From: Liriodendron chinense
Taxonomy: Eukaryota; Streptophyta; Magnoliopsida; Magnoliales; Magnoliaceae
NCBI GenBank assembly: GCA_003013855.2
Contig: ML058469.1
Location: 3,596,001-3,660,000, forward strand
Direction: 5' to 3'
Length of the DNA: 64,000 nt
Translations under genes and position numbers: made by a program
Notes under the pieces: model-generated
Databases searched by the model: none
Seen by the model: the letters and a program-made list of their open reading frames with translations, nothing else
What the model was told of the DNA's origin: nothing
In this document: positions 45,201 to 56,604 of the stretch, piece after piece
How positions within the stretch are numbered: position 1 is the stretch's first letter
Layout of the letters: each line of letters begins with the position of its first letter

Positions 45201-48200
45201 TTCAGCCCTTCAGGTGTTTCATCATTCATATATATTACTCTGCAGGTGGTGCGTGTTTGGGATCCTAGAACTGGTGCAAAGAACATGAAGCTAAGGGGGC
45301 ATACTGACAACATTAGGGCATTGCTTCTGGATTCAACTGGCAGGTTGGTAAGATGGGAATACTATTTATCAACAGAAACAAAATAAGAAAAAAGAAAAAG
45401 AAAAGAGAAGGTCGTCCGTACTATGATTCTACGTCTCATTAACCTTCTTGGTTTCATTCAACATTATGGTTGAGCAACATGTATATCCTTTGGCTTCATT
45501 GTACATTATGATTGACCAGCACCTTTTTGTCCTCTTCTGCCACGGAACTCACTGACCTTCTTATCCATTCTAATATTGCATTTAGTTTGTTGGATTCGTG
45601 GGATGCACCTTTCTTTGGTTGATTTTCTCTCTTTTCCTTTGGTATGAAGAATTTGACATGCTCATGATACTTTTTTCTTTTCTTTTTCTTTTTTGTGATA
45701 ACATGCCGTTAGTACCTTATCCATTATCTTTCTATGATCATATCGATTCCAAAAATGCTTTAAAGCTAGTCTAGTTACTCAGGTATATGAACGATGCAGC
45801 AGAGTGGCAGCTGTAAAAGCTAAGAGCATCAATTTACTCAAATCCTGAGGTTCATTATCATGTAGCATTTTCTAAAACTTTGAGGTTGTCTTTGCGGAAA
45901 TCATTTCTTTGAAGCGCCATGTTGTGTAGCTTGTCTAGTTACACATGTATATAAGAGATGAAGCAAGCTGGCAGTTGTAATAGCTAACGACTTCAATTCA
46001 GGCAAATCTTTTGATCACTGTGCCTCATTTTCTTTCCGAGCTATTTGGGCCTGGCTTTATGAATCCTGTTTCTACAATCATTTCTATCTAGCCTTATACT
46101 AGGCAAGTGAACAAACCTTCATGTCCCTCTCACCACATAAAGCCAAGTCCAACAGGAACTATCATGATTACCTGCAAAAGTTTCATGGTTGGCTGCCCAC
46201 CTGATATCAACCCTCATGCAGACTTTGGCCTGGTTGATGCCTCATTGCCAGGTGAAATCTACATGTTCTGAGTTTAATAAATAAGAAGTGCCAGTCACAT
46301 CTTTAGTGATTGGATGGTATCTATTGCTTTGAATATTTCTGGGCTTTTCTCTTTCGCATTCGTTTATAATTATTTTACAATTAATAAATTACTTCACCAG
46401 GCTCACGAGGCATTCTAAAAGCATTTAATGTTGGTTAGTTGCAATAAGGGTACTGGAAGTTACTTCAGTTTTTTTTTTTTTTGTTGGGGTTTGTATTGAT
46501 TCATTGGCATTTGATTGTAGTGTGTACCAAGGTATGCCAAATCGGTAACGGTAATGGCATGGCCCGTTACATGATATGGGGGCGTAACGGGCCACCCTGA
46601 AAAAATGCACCATAGTGGACTGTTACGATCCATCGTAATGGCGTGATGGCGTCACACAAAACCGATGTCCCGAAAAACCCTAAACGGCTAAAAAATAAAT
46701 CCATTTTTTCAGAGAAAAAAACAAAAAAAAACTTACCTTTTACGTTCCTCTCTCCCTCCCTGCCCTTCTTCTTCTCGGACTTCTCTGCAAGTGCCTCTCT
46801 CTCTCAAAACAACGGGCATATGTGGCTTCTTTATATCCATGTTTTTAAAAAAGGTCCGTTCAACCTGCTGGACTATAAGTTACAGTCCATCAATGGATAA
46901 ATTCCAACCTTTATGTGTGTGAGAGCATTCCATTCCGTAGGTTGGCCCCATCACGAGGGTCACCTTTTGCAAAGCTCAGGTATATCCACTCATTGAGTGG
47001 AACACACCTGTATTTTGCTATTTATCAATGGCTAAAATATTCTCTCTATGGCGTGGCCTGCAAGATGGTTAGGCCACACCCAAAATATAACCTCCAACTG
47101 GTTTAGTACATGTGAAATCCAACCTTTTCAATAGATTGGCCCCAAAAGGAAGGTCACCTCGTACAAAAATCATCCAATTGAGTGGAACACACCTGTATTT
47201 TGCTATTTATCAACGGCTAAAATATTCTCTCTATGGTGTGGCCTACTCGATGGGTAGATATGGATGAATTTTGCACGAGGTGACCTTCCTTTTGGGGTCA
47301 ATCTATTGAAGAGTTTGGATTTCACATGTACTTCGGTTGGGGGTTATATTTTGGGTGTGGCCTAACCGGTTTTGACTAGTGACATTCTCCTTTTCCTTAT
47401 ATTATACTTTGGTGTCATACGACGCTTTATACACTTGCATGTGTAGACGACATACACGTGGCTTGTATTAAATTAAACTAAGCCGATTACAATATCGGAC
47501 TCGCTTTTGCTAAGTCACAATCCCAAAATCAGATTTGTTTGAGTGATCCAATCAGTTGATTTGCAGAACGAGAAGCTCCTGTGGTTGGGTGTGCTTGAAG
47601 GGAGGAGGGCCACCGTGGGCTCCCTAGCAGGGGGGCAGGCTCGAGGAAGACCTCCCGGGTGCTGGCCATGCTTTGGGGTCTGCTGGTGTTCGAGAGAGCA
47701 CAGCAAAAGGCTGGACAAACTGTTCATCTCCCCCCCCAAACAGTTGATTTGCAGACACTTGTTTGTTGAAATAGGATCATCGGGTATTTTTAATTCTTCA
47801 CCATCCAATGGATGTCCACCAATCTAATAGTCGGATGATGAAATAAGCATAATTTGAGGCGATTGCATCAGTCGAATGAATGCCATAAATTGCATGAATT
47901 CCAAGCTGATTTGGGGCCATTCGAGTGGCCCTCAAATCGGCTACATTATTCATCCACATTTAATTTCGATTTTTCTTAAAATTTCTTGGGGGGAATGGTC
48001 TCAATTGGTTAGGGATATGTATTAGTGGGATTAGTACTATAGATTACATGAATTTGGGGCCAATTTGAGGGCATTTTAGTGGTCCCTTAAATTGGTGATA
48101 CTATTCATCTGAATTTAATTTCAATTTTTTCTTATAGTCACTTGGGGGGAATGATGTCAAATTCTTAGAGATATGTATTAGTGGGTCGAGTGCCTTAGAT

Positions 48201-51200
48201 ACATGAATTTCGGGCTGATTTGAGGGCATTCGAGTGGGCCTCCAATTTGGCAACGCTATTCACCTGAATTTAATTTCAATTTTTTTTCCCTTAAAATTAC
48301 ATGGGGAAGTTTATCAAATGCCAAGGGATGTGTATTTTTGGGATGAGTGCCATAGTTTGCATGAATTTCGGGCTAATCTGTGGTTAATCTAGCATGTTAG
48401 ATCAATAAAATTATCAGTAAGGCTGAGATAGTATTCTCACCACAGTGGACTGTTACAATATCATAAATATGGTAAAAAAAGAAAAGAAAAAATAATACAT
48501 ATTTGGAATACTCTAAATATTTGGGCTTTTCCCTAATATTATTTTGGCAAAAAAAATCTCACCATCCCCCCCCCCCCCCCCCCCATAACGGTAATGGTTG
48601 TTATGATCATTACGGAAATTGTGGAAACCGTTACACCGCCACGCATAACGGAAATGGTGGGGACCATTACACCGTTAAGCCCACCGTTACTGTTATGGCA
48701 TACCTTGGTGTGTTCAAAATGCATAGCTTGTTTCATGGTGTGTCTCATTTGCATTGTAGCCAATCTTTAGAAGGGGTGGGAATGGGTCAGTGATGACGGC
48801 ATCAGTGGTGCACCCTTTAGAGTGTACCAGAGGAGGAGGCGTCGCCGACAAAGTATCGGAGTAGAGGAGTTGATGTGGATGGACGTCGGGTCCATCGGAC
48901 CCATTTCTGACTCACTACGAGTACGTGAGTAACAGGACCGTAGGAGCAGCATGACCGCAAGACAACAAAGCGGATTTCACGCCCTGTCGCGCGGATGGTT
49001 TGGTTTTTAGGAGTTTTTCTGTCATTTTTCTTGTTTTTAGGCACTTTAGTGCTGTAGTTTAGTTTTAGGCGTTTTTCTGTTCTTTTTCTTGTTTTTAGGC
49101 ACTTTAGTGCACTTTATTATTTCGTGGTTTATATAAACTCGTGAGAAACCTAATTTTTTTTAGTGAATGAAGAAAACGCATGTTTTCTTCCTCTTTATTA
49201 AAGAGACCAGGGTTTCAGGATGGGCTCTTGGGTGTTGAGGATTCCATTCTAGATTTCATGTTTTCTTCTTTTAGATCTTTAAGGTGCACGAGAAGGTAAG
49301 GTTCGTTTACTTTTGTTGGGAGAATCCCTGCTTCTTTCATCTTGTACCCATCTTTTCTTTGTTCATCTCTTTCCTTCTCCCCCGAATCTTCCCCTTTTGA
49401 TATGAACGGTAGAAGATGGATGACTAGTCATGAGAATCTGATTCAAACGTGAATGTGGACTGGTTTATGCTAGATTTGGGGATATTCTCATATCCCTAGG
49501 TCCTCCCTTTTACTGTTTATGTGATTTTATGCTAAGGGGTACGATCCTAACGGATTGATCTCATCTCATCGTTGAGATTTGCTTAATTCCTTTGGTTGAA
49601 AGTAGCTAGTTAATTAATTTTATTGCTTGAATCTCTTCAATCTGATCATACGTACATTTAGAGTTAAGTCATCACATGCCCTGCATCATTTAGGTCGTGG
49701 TCGATTGGAGCCTGACCCGTTTAACTAAACATGCCTAGTTTTTTGGCTTGAACGTAACCACAACCCATTACCCTATGGCCTAATCTGAGCCGGCCCAATC
49801 CTGATTGGACTCACCGATTTTATTGTAATCGTGTCGGGCTCGACTGATTTGACCTAATGTGACATGACCCAGTTTAGTTTAATAATGGAATGGGACTAAA
49901 GGTGTGCTCAACTTGGTTTAATTAGTGGATACATATAGAAATACATCATAGTACATGCATATATACATACATACTTGTCTTCTACTATTTTGTTTTGGGT
50001 TTCAAGATGGGTTATTTGGCCCAATGCATTGATAAGGTTGGTTCGGTACAGTTGGACTTGAACCTGACTCCAACCGATTTACTTGAACAGGCTGCATGCT
50101 CTAGCCCGACCTTGACCCATTTACTTAAACAAGCCACATTTTCCAGAACAAGCTTGACACACTATCCATTTGGCTTGTTGTTTCTAGCCTTAGAAGTGGG
50201 TTGTGCAAATTGATTGCTGGTTGATTCATTGCCACAGTGACCCCTTGTTTTCCCACCTCTAAGGCTATGGTTGCAACCTTCTTTCAATCTCATGCATGGT
50301 TCCATATATCCGTATTGTATAGGCTGATACGAGGGTATCTATTCTTCTGATGCTGACATCAGAAATGGAGGTTAAACTGGCTGTTCCAACAATTGGTGTC
50401 CTATAAATCAGTTATTCAAATTGTTGATCTCATTGGCCAGTCTATGGCCTTGTTTCATCAAGAATGTCCTACATTGGAAGATTCTAACCCTTAGATCGAT
50501 GGCCTTCACATGGATTAGATAATGAGAACACAAAAACTATAGATATTCAATAAAAATACCTTTTAAAAAGAAAAAGATATTTAATGGAAAATGCTTCAAT
50601 GATTAAAGGGTTAGGATCATCCTATCTGCAATAACTTGGGGGCATCCCTATCTATGATGTCTCCCCTCGGCATGAGCTTTTGATGGCAGCATGCTCAGTT
50701 GAGGGAGGGAGGGACCTTCGGCGCAGCATGCTCATCTGAGGAAGGGACCTTCGACCAAGGTATTCCATAACGGTAATGGTGGCCGTAATGTGCAACACTG
50801 TTACCTTTATGATACGGGCTGTAATGGCCGTTACAGCCTCGTAATGGCCATTGAGGTCTCTTTTATTTTAATTGAAAAAACCCGAAAAACCTGTATCAGC
50901 GCTGTAACGGATTGCTATGGGGCCGTTACGGCCTTTATGAGGGCTGTAACAGCAACAAGAAGAGAATTAGCAGAAAAGGGGATTTACCCAAAACTCCGCT
51001 CTGATACCAACTGTCACGCGCACGGGTAGAGAGTCTGCCCGAGTCGTGCGGCCCCAGGTGACGCCTACTGTAGTGTAGCACCTGGGTTCAGCCTTCTCCT
51101 TGCCGAGTTTCGCTTGTTTCGTTGAGCTCGCTTTCTTTCGTTAGCTTCCTTTCTTTAAAGAATAATCGTTTTGAATATTAACAGCAGCCAAAGACTTTGA

Positions 51201-54200
51201 AATTAGAGTCATCAGGGATGCTTCCAGAAAGAACTTCTGACGGGAGATTTTCCAGCAATAACTTTGACGGTATGCGATTGATCAAGTATGTTGCGGCCCT
51301 TACAGGTCATTTTATCCATAACAACTGTTATGGCCTTTATGACCCCGTAATGTATAACGGCTGCTACCATTACCTTTATGTAATGGCCTTTATGGCCCTG
51401 TAACGGCCGTTACGGCATACCATGCTTTCGATGGCAGCATACTCAAGGAGGGAGGGATGTATTCAAGTTAAATTATGAAATGGCCTTGTTATTAATGCTG
51501 CATACTCACATGAATATTTTATATATTTTTACAGTTAAAATTTTGTGCCTCGGCAGACTTAAGCTAGGCTTATGGGCTTCGAACTGCAGCTTGGGCATGG
51601 CCTGATCCTCAGGCTGGGCCTTTTTGAGCAAGCCAAGCCTGGTCCAAAGACCTGACGAGACAGCCCGGCCATTGACAACCTTAAATGATTTCTTTGTGTG
51701 CATCACCTCTGAAAACGATGCTGGGCAGCAAGAGCAACTTCTTAATGACTTCCGAATTTGAGCTACTCTGTCTACTCTTTACTCGGGACCCCTTCTAATT
51801 ATTTGCGCAAAATTTTTTTGACATGCATTTTCATCTTGCATGCTAGCTTAATGTAATTATTGCTTTTAACTTAGAGACTACAAGAAAGAAATGTTCTCGC
51901 TGTATTTCTTCTTTCAGATGCATAATAATGCCAATTAGTGGATACAAAAACCTGCCCTACTCTGCATATTTGTAGGTGATCATTGCTCTTCCATTTCAGT
52001 ATCTTGTCTTGCAAGCTGTCCCAGAATTCCCAAAATATACTGTTTATAAGAATCTGAGTGCTGAGTGGAACTGTAAACTTTTATGGTTGAGCAGTCTCAC
52101 AACCTCATAATTAATTAATCATGATATGTACATGATGTCTGGCTTTGTTGCCTTACCCTTGTCAGATCATTTGCTATTAGTATCTTCTTCCAAAATTAGA
52201 CAAATACTACTGTTTTCACTTTTTTATTTATTTTTATTTTTTATCAACATGGGAAATTCATCAATTAGAAAATGGCAACATGTATTACTTAATACAGGTT
52301 TGGACCATTCTCCATATTTCTTCTTATACGTGCTGGGCGATCATTGGTCTTCTGCTGTTGTTTGAGTAATTTAAAATTGGTTTTATGTGTGTTCTGCTCA
52401 TGACTTAGTAATGGCCTGCCTTTGTGACAAACATGCCTTTGCCTTAAGTAAAAATATGATGTTACCGTACATACTAGTTGAATGATAGAAAAGGAGCCCT
52501 CCACCACCCCCACGAGGATAGTCTAGATTCCAGAACTACTATTAGTACTATATGATGCTCACCTAGCCAAAACCCAATCTATAACAAGAGTCTGCAGTAA
52601 TGTTGAAAATCTACACCATTAGACCATTAAACCCAGTAAGCAGTTTTTTTTTTTCCTTTTTCAAATGCTTTTGGTATTGTCATATGGTTTCTTTTTCTTT
52701 TGTAGAGTATATCCATGCTGGTAAGAAACATGGATTGATCCATATGACAATCTGGGTTATGACTATGAGGTGTGCACTTGCACATACCCATGTTAAATAC
52801 GGATTATATTTGGCAGCATAATTAATCCTAGGCTCCTAGCTTATGTTTGTATCATAGTGCATTTACACATTAATAAAAGAAGAATCATAATCCTCAAATT
52901 TAAGCAGCCATAGTAAACTAGAGGCAGACCCGAGTCTTCTCAGGTTCAACGAGATCAAAGCGAGTCTAAATCGGACTCGTTTTTTTTGGGGTAGTGCTGC
53001 TTCTAAACCGTGTCTGTAATGCGCTATTATTTAATGTGTTTTTATTTTTATTTTTGTCATTTCTTTTTCTAAGTAAAACACTGTTCCATACTCCTGTATT
53101 GCAGGTATTGCTTATCAGGCTCCTCAGATTCTATGATCCGGTAATATTGACTGTCTTGTTTTTTGATGTAAACACTCTAGTTTCTCTGTCCTCCAACATA
53201 TCTAAAACAATTGTCGAATTTGTATGGCTTTGATCATAATTAATGGAAAATTAACTTTCTGCTAACTTGATAAACTAAAGAATTAGAGTTTTGCTAAGCA
53301 CACACGTGTGCAAACAAGCTCTTGTACACGCCACACGTGTGCCAACTTGGCACATATGTGTGAGTCTAATCCATACACCAGGTTGGTCTGATCTTGTATA
53401 TGTTTTCCCAAAAATAAAATTGGTTCTAATGAACATTTGGGCCCCAATATTCGAAAGATGTGTATGGATTACAAAGGCCAAGTTTTTCAGAGCTGCACAT
53501 TTCTTTTGTAAACTGCGGCCCGCCTGACCAGTGGATCAACCTGGTTTTTGGGCTCAGGCATCAATATAGTGGTGCGTTCTGATGGATGGATTGGATCTTG
53601 GACCTGTCATGCTGTGCTGGCACACGTGTGGCATGTCCACTGGCTTTATTGCACACGTGTGTGGGCTTAGCAAAACTCAAAGAATTATATTTCCCAAATG
53701 ATATCCACCATTACACACCCACATTTGCGTGCACCACCATCACTCAGCCACACAAGAAAAAAGGAGAAACAAAGAATGAAAGTACAAAGTAGGAAGTCTG
53801 GCGATCAGAAAGATTATCAAATATTCAATTTTTCTACAAAAAGAGAATTGATCTGGATAGAGTACTATGCTGTTGAATCGTGTTGTTAGAAGGAATCTTC
53901 TTAATGATAAAATGTATTATAACTATGTCAGACAGTATCTGAAAACCTTTACCTTGGCTTTGTTTCAAAAGGATAAGAAGATTCATGAGGATGTTTCCAA
54001 AAGATTAGAGCTGGGTGGATGAAGTCGAGATGTGCCTTTGGATTGTCATGTGATTACTACATGCCTGTGAAACTCAAGAAAACATTTTATAAGACAACTA
54101 TTTGACCTGCAATGCTATATGGGGCAATGTTAGCAAGTTAGAAAGTAATATAAGCAGAGTGCGAGTTTTGCTGAGAGGCCCGCAGATCCCACCATCATGA

Positions 54201-56567
54201 TGCCCCGCCCTTGAAGTGACAACTGAAGGCAGCCCTCTAACCTGTATTTTTTGGAAGTAATTACTCCCCAGTCCCTATATAAAGATGCCACCCCCTTGAA
54301 CTTAGCTTTTGATGGGCCTACTAAAAAATTGAGGAAACTGAACGGGTAATAACCAATGCTTGTATTCTGTGCCTCTAGAATGGGGAATTGGTGGAACACT
54401 TGTTCATGCGTTGCAGCTTTCAAAGTGAAACTTGGCAAAGGTTTTTTGAATCCCTTTGGTTTGGTTTGGGTTATACATTGGACATTTGGGACCTTTGTAA
54501 AGACTTTGGCATGGGTGTGCTCCTGTGGTAAGAGGAGAGTCTAATTGCACCTTTACATGTTGGTGGGTTTATGGTCATCCCGAAGGAGCTCAACAACATG
54601 GCATTTTCCAACCAAACAGAATCTCAGGAAGTCACATTTGAAAAAGGGGCAGCATTGTTAATTTGATGGCAGGTATTAAAGCCTTTGGTGGTTGAAATCA
54701 TAAGCAATTTGATGGGTTCGAGGGGAGGATTTTTCCTTGTAATGGTTGGTGATCTCTCCTCTTTGATTTTGTCTTTGTTTTGCCTTGACTGGGACAAGGC
54801 TTTGATGATGGTGACACATTAAAAAAAAAGATGATGATGATATATTGAGATAGTGATGATGGTGAATGATGAGGATGATGAGTGTCTTTAAACACATACC
54901 GGGTGTGACTAGTTTCTTTTTCCAGTATGGTCCAGATCCAATCACTGGGCTAACTAGTCTGACTTGTGACATTTGTATGAAGTATTAAACTGATAAAATA
55001 AAATTTATTATACTGTGGAACAAACATAGCAGAGTGAATAGAGCCTCTGTTTCCAAGCAAGTGATCATATCTTTGATTCTTCTACCTAACTGCTTTTTCA
55101 TCTCACTGATAAAAGTTGAACCATCTGGTTGGACTGGACAAATGCCTAAAGCAGATGGTTGGACCAGATGACTGCATAGTTTGAATGGTTTCCTTCAAAA
55201 AATGGGTTTCTGGCGACTAACCTGTTTATATGAACTGTTACAGTCCAAACTGCTCCAATTATTGGTCTGGATTTTTAAAACATTTCCGTGTGGACTATTT
55301 TTGCTACGAAAGCATATGGAAAAAGAAACAAAAAAAGAAAAAAGAAAGCAACTTGCGAAATAAACAATTCCGGATTATGTACCGCACTATATAAAACTAT
55401 CAAACTAGAAACTTGTGCTGGTCCATATTAGTGTGAATTCCATCTGTTATGGACCTGATATTCTGAACAAGTTGGATTACTTTCCACTGTTAGAGTGTGG
55501 AAATCATTGGGGCCCTATGATTGGTTGATGTCTGCTGCTTCCATCAGAAGGCATTATTAGATATGATCAATAGACATGTCAAGTGCAACTAGAGCAGCCT
55601 GAATGCATCGTCACTATGCTGGTGAGATTGGGCAGCAGCAGTTGCCCAATTGTGTGTAACCAAAGTGTGGGTGGAGGACAGCAGTGTACACGCATCCAAG
55701 GAATGGATGGAGAGAAGCTGGATGGAGCTTGGGTTGCTGATTCCTTGCAAGTAGCTGCTATCGAACCAATTTAAGCATAAACCTTGATCAGCAAGCTATA
55801 GATAAATGCATACTCTCTGGCTCATCTCAATTTAAGTTATCAGTCAATGGAGGTCAAAGTACACTGGTATACTGTACTAAATATTCAACAGAAAATATTG
55901 TTTATAAGTGCCCAAACTTTAGGGCAGACCATCTTGACATGAGAGCCCAATTTGTCTATATACAAAAATATCATTTTGAGACTTGATGACCTATGGTCTG
56001 ATTGAAAGAAGGTCTGGCCCTTCATGGTGTGGAATGGTGAAATAGGATTCTATAGCCGACCTTAAATAGGTATACTGTACTAAATATTCAACAGAAAATA
56101 TTGTTTATAAGTGCCCAAACTTTAGGGCAGACCATCTTGACATGAGAGCCCAATTTGTCTATATACAAAAATATCATTTTGAGACTTGATGACCTATGGT
56201 CTGATTGAAAGAAGGTCTGGCCCTTCATGGTGTGGAATGGTGAAATAGGATTCTATAGCCGACCTTAAATAGGTTTAGATGATGATGACAAAAATATAAT
56301 TTGGAGTAAATATTCTTTGGAGAATTAGGGACGGTTCTTGGTCCAATCATTCTACAAGTTGTTGCGTCGTTCTCTCGGAAAGAGAGTAAAGATCAGCCGT
56401 CCTTTGTTTGGTCTTGCGGTGCTCCTCCCAAAGTAGTGGTGTTTGCTTGTTTGATGGCAGAATAGAATCCTCATGATCAATAGCCTTCAGAGTAGATCTC
56501 TTGTGATTCCCAATTGTTGTGTTTTTTTTTGGAAAGGTAACACTATTAGGGATTGAACCCTTGATCA

Positions 56568-56604
<37 letters not shown>

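Larger units (their letters stand above)
46519..48710. mobile_element. DNA transposon with CAAGGTATGCC inverted ends and CCGTTAC words, about 2.2 kb
   Basis: Left CAAGGTATGCCAAATCGGTA, right ...GGCATACCTTG. Flanks GTGTGTAC and GTGTGTTC match at 7 of 8, suggesting an 8-bp duplication (hAT-like). Subterminal regions are full of CCGTTAC/GTAACGG. The inside holds a second hairpin repeat (46,900-47,370) and a tandem repeat (47,891-48,357), but no transposase. Confidence 0.6.

Noticed and set aside
45348..45353. GTAAGA at 45348 as the true exon 6 donor
   Set aside because: It would leave phase 0, which does not fit exon 7; the AG/GTTGGT donor 4 nt upstream gives exact phase and the family's residues.
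47515..47827. Two overlapping frames (97 and 94 codons) on opposite strands in intron 6
   Set aside because: They lie between inverted repeats inside a DNA element, mirror each other, and match no family I know.
51001..51011. Possible tRNA gene fragment
   Set aside because: GATACCAA here is the complement of a retrotransposon primer binding site; there is no cloverleaf.
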